A stretch of 64,000 nucleotides of DNA, from contig NZ_LZSO01000034.1 in assembly GCF_001665785.1 (NCBI RefSeq), positions 1 through 64,000 on the forward strand, read 5' to 3'. A program made the translations under genes and the position numbers. The notes under the pieces were generated by a model. That model had not been told where the DNA came from. It did no database searches and saw only the letters and a list, made by a program, of their open reading frames with translations. Position 1 is the stretch's first letter, and each line of letters starts with the position of its first letter. Positions 23,549 through 32,865 of the stretch are shown one piece after another. This stretch comes from Mycolicibacterium peregrinum (GTDB lineage: Bacteria > Actinomycetota > Actinomycetes > Mycobacteriales > Mycobacteriaceae).

Positions 23549-25405
23549 ATGGACAGCGGCTCTCAGATTCAGTACGAGGCCCCGGCAGGCCTACTCCGCA
23601 TCGAGGACTGCCTGGACGAGAACGGTGGCATCGTGCTGCCCCCGGGCACCACCTTGATATCGCTGATCGACCGCAACATCGCCCACGTTCCAGACCTGGT
23701 CGCCTACCGCTACCTCGACCACAGCCAGGCCACCGAAGAGATCATCGAGCTGACGTGGACGCAGCTGGGCGTGCGGCTGCGGGCCGTCGCCGCGCGGCTG
23801 CAGCAGGTGGCCGGCCGCGGTGACCGAGTCGCCATCCTCGCGCCCCAAGGGCTGGACTATGTCGTCGGGTTCTTCGCGGCGATCAAGGCAGGCAACATCG
23901 CCGTGCCGCTGTTCGCACCGGAACTGCAGGGGCACGCCGAACGGCTCGAGACCGCGCTGCTCGACTCCCGGCCGAGCGCGGTACTCACCACCGCCGCGGG
24001 CGATCCCGCCGTGCGGGAGTTTCTTGCGACGATGCCGGACACGTTGCGACCCCGCGTCGAGCTCATCGATGAGATCCCCGATTCGGAGGGCGACGGGTTC
24101 ACCCCGATCTCGGTCGATCCCGACGACATCTCCCACCTGCAGTACACCTCTGGCTCGACCCGCCCGCCCGTCGGGGTGGAGATCACCCACCGCGCGGTCG
24201 GCACCAACCTGCTGCAGATGATCCTGTCCATCGATCTGTTGAACCGAAACACCCACGGCCTCAGCTGGTTACCGCTCTATCACGATATGGGCCTGTCGAT
24301 GATCGGGTTTCCCGCGGTCTACGGCGGGCACTCGACGCTGATGTCACCGACCGCGTTCATCCGCCGGCCCCAGAGGTGGATCCGTGCGATGTCCGACGCC
24401 TCGAAACATGGCCGCGTGATCACCGCCGCACCGAACTTCGCCTACGAATGGACCGCGCAGCGCGGCGTTCCCGCCGCGGGGGAGGACATCGACCTGAGCA
24501 ATGTGGTGCTCATCATCGGTTCCGAGCCGGTGATCCCCGAGGTCATCACGGCCTTCAACGAGGTGTTTACGCCGTATGGGCTGCCGCCGACAGCGTTCAA
24601 GCCGTCGTACGGCATCGCCGAGGCGACGCTGCTGATCTCGACGATCGCCCCGGCTGAGCAGGCGTCGGTGGTCTACTTCGACCGCGAGCAGCTGACCCTG
24701 GGACGCGCTGTGCGCGTCAACGCCCACGACCAGGGTGCCGTCGCGCACGTGTCGTGCGGTCATCCGGCCCGCAGCCTGTGGGCGGTGATCGTCGACCCTG
24801 CGACCGCCGACGGCCCCGCCGAGGAACTGCCCGACGGCGAGGTCGGGGAGATCTGGTTGCACGGCAACAACATTGGTCGGGGTTACTGGGCGCGCCCCGA
24901 GGAGACGAGCAAGGTGTTCGGGGTGTCGCTGCATTCCCGTCTCGCCTCCGGCAGTCACGCCGCCGGGCTCTCCGACGACGCCACCTGGCTGCGGACGGGC
25001 GATCTCGGCGTGTATTTCGAGGGGCAGTTCTACGTGACCGGGCGGATGGCCGACCTGGTGCGGATCGACGGTCGCAGTCACTACCCGCAGGACATCGAGG
25101 CCACCGTGGCGGACGCGTCGCCGCTGGTCCGGCGCGGTTACGTCACGGCGTTCACCGTGACTCCCGAAGGCGACGGTGACGGCGCGCGGTTGGTGGTGAT
25201 CGCCGAACGCGCCGCCCGCACCAAGCGGGCCGATCCGGACGAAGCCGGTGAGGCCATCCGCGCGGCGGTGGCCGACCGACACGGATTGACCGTCGCGGAT
25301 CTGCGATTCCTACCGGCAGGCGCGATCCCGCGGACCACCAGCGGCAAGCTGGCCCGCGTGGCTTGTCGCGGTGAGTATCTGGAAGGCACGTTGGGCGTGC
25401 GGTGA
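23549..25405 (+). CDS. Fatty-acyl-AMP ligase-like adenylating enzyme (FadD)
   Basis: A 618-residue enzyme of the long fatty-acyl-AMP ligase type, which activates fatty acids as adenylates for transfer to carrier proteins of lipid-making synthases rather than to CoA. Motifs include HLQYTSGSTRPPVGVEITHRAV, SWLPLYHDMGLSMIGFPAVYGGHSTLMSP (a stretch typical of FAALs), KPSYGIAEATLLIS, LRTGDLGVYFEGQFYVTGRMADLVRIDGRSHYPQDIE and TTSGKLARVACR. No PKS or NRPS is adjacent, so its partner is probably encoded elsewhere. It sits inside an ArsR-led gene run with very short gaps. Confidence 0.88.
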   Translation: MDSGSQIQYEAPAGLLRIEDCLDENGGIVLPPGTTLISLIDRNIAHVPDLVAYRYLDHSQATEEIIELTWTQLGVRLRAVAARLQQVAGRGDRVAILAPQGLDYVVGFFAAIKAGNIAVPLFAPELQGHAERLETALLDSRPSAVLTTAAGDPAVREFLATMPDTLRPRVELIDEIPDSEGDGFTPISVDPDDISHLQYTSGSTRPPVGVEITHRAVGTNLLQMILSIDLLNRNTHGLSWLPLYHDMGLSMIGFPAVYGGHSTLMSPTAFIRRPQRWIRAMSDASKHGRVITAAPNFAYEWTAQRGVPAAGEDIDLSNVVLIIGSEPVIPEVITAFNEVFTPYGLPPTAFKPSYGIAEATLLISTIAPAEQASVVYFDREQLTLGRAVRVNAHDQGAVAHVSCGHPARSLWAVIVDPATADGPAEELPDGEVGEIWLHGNNIGRGYWARPEETSKVFGVSLHSRLASGSHAAGLSDDATWLRTGDLGVYFEGQFYVTGRMADLVRIDGRSHYPQDIEATVADASPLVRRGYVTAFTVTPEGDGDGARLVVIAERAARTKRADPDEAGEAIRAAVADRHGLTVADLRFLPAGAIPRTTSGKLARVACRGEYLEGTLGVR

Positions 25406-25432
25406 CCGCTCGCCGCGGGCATGCTGGCTCGT

Positions 25433-25900
25433 ATGAGCAGAGACGAGATCACCGCCGCGATCGTAGAAGCCCGCCTGACCAAAGGCCTGACGTGGCAGCA
25501 GTTGGCCGACGCCATCGACCGACCTGTGGTGTGGACGGTGTCCGCCCTGCTCGGGCAACATCCGGTGCCGGCCGAGTCCGGCAGGATCATCGTGGACCTG
25601 CTCGGACTGGACGAGTCGGTGATTCCGGTGCTGGCCGCGGTACCGATGCGCGGTGGACTGCCGACAGCCGTGCCCACCGATCCCACCATCTACCGGTTCT
25701 ACGAGGCGCTCCAGGTCTACGGCGGTGCGCTCAAGGAAGTCATCCACGAACAGTTCGGTGACGGCATCATGAGCGCCATCAACTTCAGCGTCGACGTGCA
25801 GCGCAAGCCGCACCCTGCCGGTGACCGCGTGGTGGTGACGTTCGACGGCAAATTCCTGCCCTACGACTGGACTGCGGCCGAGCGAGTGGTCCGCTGCTAG
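25433..25900 (+). CDS. cynS: Cyanate hydratase (cyanase)
   Basis: A 155-residue enzyme that decomposes cyanate with bicarbonate to ammonia and carbon dioxide. The catalytic triad is intact: Arg88 and Glu91 in YRFYEALQVYGGALK and Ser114 in DGIMSAINF, the equivalents of Arg96, Glu99 and Ser122 of the E. coli enzyme. The N-terminal half is the usual helix-turn-helix-like dimer domain (TWQQLADAIDRPVVWTVSALLG). ATG 25433 gives the normal family length; ATG 25421 is an alternative. It lies 27 bases after the ligase gene, probably in the ArsR-led transcript. Confidence 0.95.
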   Translation: MSRDEITAAIVEARLTKGLTWQQLADAIDRPVVWTVSALLGQHPVPAESGRIIVDLLGLDESVIPVLAAVPMRGGLPTAVPTDPTIYRFYEALQVYGGALKEVIHEQFGDGIMSAINFSVDVQRKPHPAGDRVVVTFDGKFLPYDWTAAERVVRC

Positions 25901-25909
25901 TTTGCCGTC

Positions 25910-26565
25910 GTGGGCCAGTTCTCGGATTCGTGGGCGGCGCTGCGCGCCGCGGTGGCCGCGCTCGATCCCCAGCATTTCGCTCAGCCCTCCGGCTGTGCCG
26001 GCTGGTTGGTTCGAGATCTGGTGTGCCACCTCGTCATTGATGCCCAGGATGTGTTGATCACGCTGGTTACCCCGACCGATGCCGAAGCGACCCGTGACGC
26101 ACTGACCTACTGGGAGGTCAGCCGAACGCCGCCGACGGGCAAGGATCCCCTCGACGCGCTGACCGTCAGGCTGGCCTCGGCATACGGGGATCCGGCCCTG
26201 CTCAAGTTTCATCTCGACGACGTGGGCTCGGCGGCGGAACGCGCCGCTGACCTTGCCGACCCGCACGCTCGGGTCGGCACGCAGGGGCAGGTTCTCACTG
26301 TCGGCGACTATCTCGACGCCTACGTTCTGGAATGGACGTTGCACCACCTCGATCTGGTTGCGCACCTGCCGGGGGTGCCCGGCCCGCCGGCGGCGGGACT
26401 GGCCCGCTCACGCGCAATGCTGGAGGACATCACGGGAGTCAGGTTCCCGCGGCGTTCTCCGATGACGACATCCTGCTCCTGGGGACCGGCAGGCGAGCCC
26501 CGACAGATCTGGAGGTGACCGGTCTCGGGAAGACTGCGGCGCAGCTGCCGTTCGTCCTGGGCTGA
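25910..26565 (+). pseudogene. Mycothiol-dependent maleylpyruvate isomerase-type protein, frameshifted near its end
   Basis: The first frame gives about 178 good residues of the DinB-like/maleylpyruvate isomerase N-terminal fold (CAGWLVRDLVCHLVIDAQDVL, then DYLDAYVLEWTLHHLDLVAHL). After ITG near 26437 the frame turns to nonsense and stops at 26518, while the +1 frame continues naturally as QVPAAFSDDDILLLGTGRRAPTDLEVTGLGKTAAQLPFVLG to a stop at 26565, the usual tail of this family. One base appears to be missing around 26436-26441. This could be a real mutation or a sequencing error. The metal-binding His residues lie upstream and are intact. Confidence 0.75.
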
Positions 26566-26640
26566 GAGCCGACCCTGGCCAAGCGGGCGGTTGACGGTCC
26601 AGAATGGCGGGACATCCCGACGGTGACGGTAAGGATTCCC

Positions 26641-27654
26641 ATGGCAACTCATCGCGCTGTTCACGTCCAGTCAGCTGGCGGCACCCTGGAACTCGTTGAC
26701 GCTCAGACCCTCTCGCCCGATCGGGGACAGGTCCGGGTCGCCGTGGCCGCCTGCGGGGTCTGCGGTACCGACCGGGCCATCCTCAACGGCGGATTCCCGG
26801 GCATCGAGTGGCCGGTGACGCCCGGCCATGAGATCGCAGGCACCATCGCCGAAGTGGGCGCGGGCGTCACCGATTTCGCGGTGGGGGACCGGGTGGCGAT
26901 CGGCTGGTTCGGCGGGCACTGCGGAGTCTGCATCCCGTGTCGCAAGGGCCTGTTCATCCACTGTGAGAAGGGGCAGATACCGAGCCTGCACTATCCGGGC
27001 GGATACGCGGAATCCGTGACGGTGCCGGCCAACGCGCTCGCCCGGATCCCCGATGAACTGTCCTTCGCCGAGGCCGCTCCGATGGGGTGCGCCGGGGTGA
27101 CGACCTACAACGCGCTCCGACACACCCGGGCCCTCCCCGGCGACGTGGTCGCGGTCCTGGGTGTGGGCGGCCTCGGGCATCTCGGGCTCCAGTTCGCCAG
27201 CGCGATGGGCTTCGAGACCGTCGCGATCGCCCGCGGCCCCGGCAAAGAAGCCGATGCCCGTTCGCTGGGGGCCCGGCACTACATCGACTCGACCGCAGGC
27301 GACGTCAGCGCAGCCCTGCGGGACCTGGGCGGCGCGGCGGTGGTCCTGGCAACGGTGGGGAATTCGCAGGCCATGGCCGAGACGGTGGGCGGACTGGCCC
27401 CTCGCGGTGAACTGGTGGCGATCGGGGTGTCCGCCGATCCGCTGCCCATCAGCCCGGTGCAACTGATCCAGCCCGCACTGACCATCTCCGGGCACCCGTC
27501 CGGAACCGCACGTGACGTCGAGGAGACCATGCACTTCGCGGTGTTGTCGGGGGTGCGGGCCCGGATCGAGGAGCGCCCGCTCGCAGAGGCGCCGAGCGCC
27601 TACGCCGCCATGGAGCAGGGACAGGCGCGCTACCGCATGGTCCTGACCATCTGA
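26641..27654 (+). CDS. Zinc-dependent alcohol dehydrogenase
   Basis: A 337-residue medium-chain dehydrogenase/reductase. The catalytic zinc site uses Cys41 (CGVCGTD) and His63-Glu64 (TPGHE), and the four structural-zinc cysteines are Cys95, Cys98, Cys101 and Cys109 (GHCGVCIPCRKGLFIHC). The Rossmann motif is VAVLGVGGLGHLGLQFA. It should oxidise alcohols or reduce aldehydes with NAD(P). ATG 26641 follows GGTAAGGA; an in-frame GTG at 26623 is less likely. It resembles AdhA-type enzymes of actinobacteria. Confidence 0.92.
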   Translation: MATHRAVHVQSAGGTLELVDAQTLSPDRGQVRVAVAACGVCGTDRAILNGGFPGIEWPVTPGHEIAGTIAEVGAGVTDFAVGDRVAIGWFGGHCGVCIPCRKGLFIHCEKGQIPSLHYPGGYAESVTVPANALARIPDELSFAEAAPMGCAGVTTYNALRHTRALPGDVVAVLGVGGLGHLGLQFASAMGFETVAIARGPGKEADARSLGARHYIDSTAGDVSAALRDLGGAAVVLATVGNSQAMAETVGGLAPRGELVAIGVSADPLPISPVQLIQPALTISGHPSGTARDVEETMHFAVLSGVRARIEERPLAEAPSAYAAMEQGQARYRMVLTI

Positions 27655-27848
27655 TCGGCGGCCGAATCCGGTTTTCTCGCCCCGCTGGTCACAGCGAACG
27701 GGTAGCGTCGGGACTTCGTTTGCTGGACGACGAATCGGTGGGGGCCGGGATGGCGTGGAAGCGGATGGCGACGGTTGCCGGCAGGTTTTTCTCCGGTAGG
27801 TCACCTGGCGTTGCCCAAGAGTTCGTTCGTGATATCTACTCTGCCCCG

Positions 27849-28772
27849 GTGCATTTCACGCCGGGACGGCTCCGAACAGTGGTGTCCGCCGCGCTCGTTG
27901 CGCTCTTGGGATGCGCGGCCGCGCCGCCACCCGCGTGGGCTGCGCCCTTACCGTCGGCGCAGATCGACTTCGGCGGCACGATGCGCACCTATCGGCTCCA
28001 CCTACCGGCGGGGGGCCCACCTTCCGGGCTGGTGGTCAATCTGCACGCCGCCGGCGCGACCGGAGCCGATCAGGCGGCGCTCACCCACTACGACGCGGTG
28101 GCCGACGCCTACGGGTTCGCCGTGGTCTACCCCGATGGCATCGATTACAGCTGGGCCGACGGCCGCGGCGCCTCGGTGCCGGACCGTCAAGGGGTCGACG
28201 ATGTCGGGTTCATCTCGACCCTCGTCGATCGCCTCGTCGCCGAGAACGGCATCCCGCGCGGCCGGGTGTATGCCACCGGTCTGTCGGCAGGTGGGTTCAT
28301 GGCGAACCGGCTGGCGTGTGATCGTGCCGACCTGTTCGCCGCGATCGCCCCGGTGGCCGGCACGCTGGGGACGAACGTGGGCTGCAGTCCCTCCAGGCCC
28401 GTTTCGGTCCTCGCCACCTACGGGACGGCCGACCCTGTCGTGCCGTTCAACGGCGGGCCGATGACGGGTCGGGGCGGAGGCAGCACCGTGGTGTCGGGGC
28501 CGGCGATGGTGGACCGGTGGCGCCAGATCAACGGTTGCCCGGCTCCGTCGGACGAGGTGCTGCCCAGCACCGGCGACGGCACCGAAACCCACCGCATCGC
28601 CTCCGACGGGTGCGCCGGCGGAACATCGGTGGTGTTCATGCGGGTCGACGGGGGCGGGCACACGTGGCCGGGTGTACCCGAGATCCTTCCCGTGCAGTCC
28701 GTCGGGGCCGCCAGCCGCGCCTTCGACGCCTCGGATGCGTCCGGGCAGTTCTTCGCCTCCCACGGCAGATGA
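27849..28772 (+). CDS. LpqC-like esterase lipoprotein (PHB depolymerase family)
   Basis: A 307-residue alpha/beta hydrolase. The N-terminus is a lipoprotein signal with lipobox LLGC (Cys22), as in M. tuberculosis LpqC, so it is probably anchored to the outer face of the membrane. The oxyanion region is VVNLHAAGATG, the nucleophile Ser146 lies in ATGLSAGGF, the catalytic Asp is probably in YGTADPVVPF, and the His in DGGGHTWPG. The family covers feruloyl esterases and poly(3-hydroxybutyrate) depolymerases. GTG 27849 is preferred, because the longer frame to 27720 puts the signal sequence far inside. Confidence 0.85.
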   Translation: MHFTPGRLRTVVSAALVALLGCAAAPPPAWAAPLPSAQIDFGGTMRTYRLHLPAGGPPSGLVVNLHAAGATGADQAALTHYDAVADAYGFAVVYPDGIDYSWADGRGASVPDRQGVDDVGFISTLVDRLVAENGIPRGRVYATGLSAGGFMANRLACDRADLFAAIAPVAGTLGTNVGCSPSRPVSVLATYGTADPVVPFNGGPMTGRGGGSTVVSGPAMVDRWRQINGCPAPSDEVLPSTGDGTETHRIASDGCAGGTSVVFMRVDGGGHTWPGVPEILPVQSVGAASRAFDASDASGQFFASHGR

Positions 28773-28782
28773 CCGCGGTTCT

Positions 28783-28813
28783 CCGTTTCGGGTAGTCCGC
28801 TACGCGTGTCCGC
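28783..28813. promoter_or_regulatory. 31-bp conserved upstream element, copy 1
   Basis: This stretch matches 28 of 31 positions of the stretch at 36314-36344. The core is GTAGTCCGCTACGCGTG, which contains a GTAG-N4-CTAC inverted repeat. Copy 1 ends 79 bases before ATG 28893 and copy 2 ends 73 bases before ATG 36418. The placement is that of a promoter or operator; the factor is unknown. Confidence 0.6.
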
Positions 28814-28892
28814 ACCACGCCGGGTCGATAGTTTCTGCGGGTGCAGGCACATGAAAGCCCTTGTGTCCGCATCGAAACGACAGGAGTCGATC

Positions 28893-29924
28893 ATGGCGAT
28901 CACCTATGGGGTTCTGCGCGCACGACCGGACCGGTTCGTCAGGGAAGACGGCCAGTCCACCCCGCACCTGCAGATCCGGGCGGTTGACGATTCCGGACAG
29001 CCGTGGCGGGTCGCGGTCAACGTCGAATCCAACGACGGCAGCGAGGTCGTCTTCTGGGTGGTGGATCCGCTGGTCGGACACCCCGTCGTCAACGGACTGG
29101 CCGCGGTGGCGTCCGGCTTCTCTGTCACCCCCGGCACGTCAGCGTCCTCGTTGGACTACGTCAAGGCGCCGTTGTTCGATTTCACGCTCGGCCGGGCGCT
29201 TCCGCCCAGTGGCAACGCGAATGCCGATGACCTGCAGGATCTTTTGAGCCTGTACCTGACCCAGTGCCAGACCGCCGGCGGCGAGCTCTATGCCTTCGGT
29301 GCGAAGTTCGACCGCAACCTGCACAAGCCGATCGACGCCGACTTCGGCAATGCCGACGGTCTGCACGGCGTGCACGACATCCACATGAACCAGGGCAATG
29401 TCGGCGCGCACGCGGGGGACAACGGGGCCTTCCACGACGGCGGTCTTCTGCTGGCCTTCCCCGATCGTGTCGTCGGCATCCTGCTCGCCTTCCAGACCCA
29501 GCGAGTACCCACCGATCCCCAGGGCGACGCGGCACCGGGTGCACAGCCCCTCTCCCGGTTGGTGGGGGCGGCCGCGGGCGGGGGCGAGGTGACCCCGGGC
29601 CCGGCGTATCTGGAGCGGGCGTTGATCAATCCCACCGGCCCGGACCCCGGACACGAAGCGGTGGTGATCGGCAACTACGCCACCGAGGCAGTGTCACTGC
29701 ACGGTTGGCGACTGGTCGACCGCAACGGTCGGGAGAGCAAGCTGGATGCCGACCTGGCCGGCGGTGCCTCGGCAGTCGTCGTGCTGGACGGGTCAGGCGC
29801 ACAGCTCGGCAACTCGGGAGGAAACCTTCTGCTGGTCGACGATCACGGCACTCAGGTGGACAGCGTCACGTACTCCCGAGGCGATGCGGCGGCCGTGGAC
29901 CGCTACGTGCGGTTCCAGCGGTAG
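28893..29924 (+). CDS. DUF2278 protein with C-terminal lamin-tail domain
   Basis: A 343-residue two-domain protein. Residues 1-205 match DUF2278: it begins MAITYGVLRARPDRF, contains AVNVESNDGSEVVFWV and the signature GVHDIHMNQGNVGAH (159-173). Residues 235-343 form an immunoglobulin-like lamin-tail domain (ERALINPTGPDPGHEAVVIGNYATEAVSLHGWRLVDRNG). No signal peptide is seen. The ribosome binding site CAGGAG precedes ATG 28893. A 31-bp element shared with the gene at 36418 lies upstream. The function of DUF2278 is unknown; secreted or nucleic-acid-related roles of lamin-tail domains are only suggestive. Confidence 0.83.
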   Translation: MAITYGVLRARPDRFVREDGQSTPHLQIRAVDDSGQPWRVAVNVESNDGSEVVFWVVDPLVGHPVVNGLAAVASGFSVTPGTSASSLDYVKAPLFDFTLGRALPPSGNANADDLQDLLSLYLTQCQTAGGELYAFGAKFDRNLHKPIDADFGNADGLHGVHDIHMNQGNVGAHAGDNGAFHDGGLLLAFPDRVVGILLAFQTQRVPTDPQGDAAPGAQPLSRLVGAAAGGGEVTPGPAYLERALINPTGPDPGHEAVVIGNYATEAVSLHGWRLVDRNGRESKLDADLAGGASAVVVLDGSGAQLGNSGGNLLLVDDHGTQVDSVTYSRGDAAAVDRYVRFQR

Positions 29925-30108
29925 CCGCCAGTATTCATCACGCCGCGGTAAACCCTCGCCGCGCTCCGCAGATGCCTGCTCGTGTGACCGAATACCGTTC
30001 GTTACCTGCGTGATTCACCATGCGCGAAGGTAGGTCGCAGTCGAGCACGTTCGGATCGAGACAGCCCGCGGTGGCGCCACCAACGCGCCGTGGCGTTACG
30101 GTCTGGTC

Positions 30109-30765
30109 GTGGATTGGCACAGCTGGCACGACGACTACGACCGGCCGGATTCGGCACTGGCACACCGGCTTCGCGCGGTGCAGACCTTGATCCGGCAGGC
30201 GCTGGACGAGGCCCCGGCCGGCCCGCTGCGGGTGGTCAGCCTGTGCGCCGGGCAGGGGCGCGATCTACTCGAGGTGCTGACCGACCATCCGCGAAGCGAC
30301 GACGTCCGGGCGCGCCTGGTCGAGTTGGATCCCCGCAACGCCGAGATCGCCACCGAAACCGTGAACCGGTTCGGGCTGACCGGGGTCGAGGTGGTGACGG
30401 GCGACGCCGCTTTGATCGACCAATACCAGGACCTGGCCCCCGCCGACATCGTGGTGGCGTGCGGCATCTTCGGCAACATCACCGATGAGGACATCGAGCG
30501 GACCATCGGCTTCCTGCCTCAGTTGACCAGAACCGGCGGCACGGTGCTGTGGACTCGCGGCCGCACCGTTCCCGACCGGGTTCCGTTGATCCTCAACTGG
30601 TTTGACGAGCGCGGTTTCGACCTGGTCTGGGTGTCGCAGCCGGATGTGAGTTACGGCGTCGGAGCCCACCGCTTCACGGGGTCACCCGAACCGCTGACAC
30701 CGGGCAGCCAGATCTTCACCTTCGTCGGGTCCGACGTGATCCGGGCTGCCGACCGCGCCGGGTGA
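30109..30765 (+). CDS. SAM-dependent methyltransferase
   Basis: A 218-residue class I methyltransferase. The SAM-binding motif I is RVVSLCAGQGRDLLEVL, with the acidic post-I residues in RLVELDPRN and motif II in VVTGDAALIDQY. The middle contains IVVACGIFGNITDEDIERTIGFLPQL. The substrate is unknown. GTG 30109 is the start, in WHSWHDDYDRPDSALAHRL context, a typical N-terminus in this actinobacterial group. The 184 bases upstream show no gene. Confidence 0.85.
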   Translation: MDWHSWHDDYDRPDSALAHRLRAVQTLIRQALDEAPAGPLRVVSLCAGQGRDLLEVLTDHPRSDDVRARLVELDPRNAEIATETVNRFGLTGVEVVTGDAALIDQYQDLAPADIVVACGIFGNITDEDIERTIGFLPQLTRTGGTVLWTRGRTVPDRVPLILNWFDERGFDLVWVSQPDVSYGVGAHRFTGSPEPLTPGSQIFTFVGSDVIRAADRAG

Positions 30766-30829
30766 TCTGAACCGACTGGCAGCCCGGCTTCCACCGGCCC
30801 GCGGCGGTTCATGACTACGCTGCACACAA

Positions 30830-32389
30830 ATGGCTGAGGAAGGGTTGAACGGCAGGGACCGCTTGCGTGGCGGGCTGCGCATGGCCCTGCGTGGGCGCCG
30901 TGATCCGGCGCCGGTGGCAGGCCGGCGCAGTCGCGCGTCGGCCGGCATGGGTGATGTACACACCCGCAAGGTCCTCGACCTGACCATCCGGCTCGCCGAG
31001 GTGATGCTCTCGTCCGGGTCGGGTACCGCTGACGTCGTCGCCACCACGCAGGACGTCGCACAGGCCTACCGGCTGACCGACTGCGTCGTCGACATCACCG
31101 TCGCGACCATCATCGTGTCGGCACTGCCCACCACGGACAGCCCTCCGGTCACGATCATGCGGGCGGTGCGGACCAGGTCCACCGACTACACCAGGCTGGC
31201 CGAACTCGACCGTCTGGTGCGGCGCATCACCTCCGGCGGTATCACGGTCGACGAGGCGCACGAGGCTATGGACGAGCTGACCGAGAGCCCGCATCCGTTC
31301 CCTCGGTGGCTCGCGACCGCCGGGTGGGCGGGGTTCGCGCTCGGTATCGCGATGCTGCTGGGCGGCAACTGGTTGACCTGCCTGCTGGCCACCGTGACGG
31401 CTGCGCTGATCGACCGGGTCGGCCGTCTGCTGAATCGGATCGGCACGCCGTTCTTCTTTCAGCACGCGGTCGGGGCGGCGATCGCGACATTGATCGCGCT
31501 GGCGGCCTACCGGTACACGGGTCAGGGTCTCAGCGCGCTCGTCGCCACCGGGATCGTGTTGCTGCTGTCCGGCATGACCCTGGTCGGTGCCGTGCAGGAC
31601 GCGTTGACCGGTTACATGGTCACCGCGGTCGCGCGGCTCGGTGACGCCGTGTTCCTCACCGCGGGAATCGTCGTGGGCATCACCGGTGCCCTGCAGGCCG
31701 CCACACTGCTGGGGATCCAGATCGAACTGCACGTCAACACGGCAGGGACGTTCATCACGCCGAGAGGACCGCTGCCGATCGTCCTGGCGGTCGTGGGTGC
31801 GGCGCTCGCCGGGATCTGCCTCACCATGGCCAGTTATGCACCGCTGCGGTCATTGCCCACCGCCGGGTTGGCGGCCGGGCTGGCGGAGCTGACGCTGATC
31901 GGGCTCGGGACTGCCGGCTTCGGCCAGTGGGCGGCCACCGGGATCGCGGCGGTCGGCGTCGGTTTCCTGGCGACGTTGATCTCCATTCGCCGGCAGTCTC
32001 CCGCGCTCGTGACGGCGACCGCCGGCATCATGCCGATGCTGCCCGGCCTCTCGGTGTTCTGGGCGGTGTTCGCCTTCGCCGTCGACGAGAAGTTCGGTGA
32101 GGGGCTCGCACACCTGCTGAGCGCGGCGGCGACAGCGTTGGCACTCGGCAGCGGCGTGGTGATGGGTGAGCTGCTCGGCTCCCCGCTGCGGTACCGCGCC
32201 GGACGCATCGGTGAGTTCTTCCGCAAAGAAGGACCGCCCGGCCTGCGCCGGGCGGTGGGCCAGGTGGTCCGCCTCCAACCGGCCGACAACACGTCGGCTG
32301 TCGGGACGCCGCGCGCGGAAAGCGTCCCGCTGGAAGCGGCGCCGGCCGACGAGCCCGAGGACGACGAGACTGCAGAGCCCGACAGCTGA
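30830..32389 (+). CDS. ThrE family threonine/serine exporter (Rv3737-like)
   Basis: A 519-residue membrane protein. An N-terminal ThrE domain (about residues 40-290) carries the hydrolase-like cytoplasmic part with KVLDLTIRLAEVMLSSGSGTADVVATT, followed by several membrane segments; a second membrane domain (about 300-450) corresponds to the ThrB/DUF3815 half. About ten hydrophobic segments are visible, and the last 60 residues are a charged cytoplasmic tail. It is expected to export threonine and serine by proton-driven transport, as in Corynebacterium. ATG 30830 is the start. Confidence 0.9.
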   Translation: MAEEGLNGRDRLRGGLRMALRGRRDPAPVAGRRSRASAGMGDVHTRKVLDLTIRLAEVMLSSGSGTADVVATTQDVAQAYRLTDCVVDITVATIIVSALPTTDSPPVTIMRAVRTRSTDYTRLAELDRLVRRITSGGITVDEAHEAMDELTESPHPFPRWLATAGWAGFALGIAMLLGGNWLTCLLATVTAALIDRVGRLLNRIGTPFFFQHAVGAAIATLIALAAYRYTGQGLSALVATGIVLLLSGMTLVGAVQDALTGYMVTAVARLGDAVFLTAGIVVGITGALQAATLLGIQIELHVNTAGTFITPRGPLPIVLAVVGAALAGICLTMASYAPLRSLPTAGLAAGLAELTLIGLGTAGFGQWAATGIAAVGVGFLATLISIRRQSPALVTATAGIMPMLPGLSVFWAVFAFAVDEKFGEGLAHLLSAAATALALGSGVVMGELLGSPLRYRAGRIGEFFRKEGPPGLRRAVGQVVRLQPADNTSAVGTPRAESVPLEAAPADEPEDDETAEPDS

Positions 32390-32398
32390 GTCAGGCGA

Positions 32399-32848
32399 TC
32401 AGGGAGATCCCACCCCTGGAACGTCGACGCGCGCCTGCAGGATCCGGCCAGTCGACTTGCCCGCCAACAGATCTTCGTGGCTCGTCTCGTCGACCACCAG
32501 GTAGAGCGTCCGCCCGTCGGGGCCGCCCAGCGCCGGAGCCACCGCCCATCCGCGGTCGATCTCGATGCGGTGCGTTATCTCGCCGCCGGCGTCGACGCGC
32601 AGGAACTCTCCGGTGTCATACGAGCCGACCCACACTCCGCCCGCGGTGTCGACGCACAGTCCGTCGGGATGCCGGTCCGGGCCCAGGTCGGCGAACACGG
32701 TCGGTGCGCCCAGGTTGCCGTCGGGACCGGCGGTGAACGCCAACAGGCGGGAACCGTGTGTCTCGCTGACCACCAGGGTTGATTCGTCGGGCAGCAGTCC
32801 GATGCCGTTGGGACCGCGGCGATGACCTCGACGGACGTCATCGGGCCG
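32399..32848 (-). pseudogene. Truncated SMP-30/gluconolactonase-like remnant
   Basis: The open frame encodes only the C-terminal half of an SMP-30-type six-bladed propeller: GPNGIGLLPDESTLVVSE (metal-ligand Asn), DLGPDRHPDGLCVDTAGGVWVGS (metal-ligand Asp) and RTLYLVVDETSHE. Full-length homologues are about twice as long, and the first metal ligand (N-terminal Glu) is absent. In frame, the sequence meets a TGA at 32849-32851, and the next gene ends at 32866, so the missing half is not nearby. It is probably a decayed gene left after a deletion. Confidence 0.72.
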
Positions 32849-32865
32849 TCAGGTCGGGTGCTGGA

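Noticed and set aside
28783..28813. SigF promoter at the 31-bp element
   Set aside because: The GGGTA-like part has no GTTT box at the right distance in either copy.
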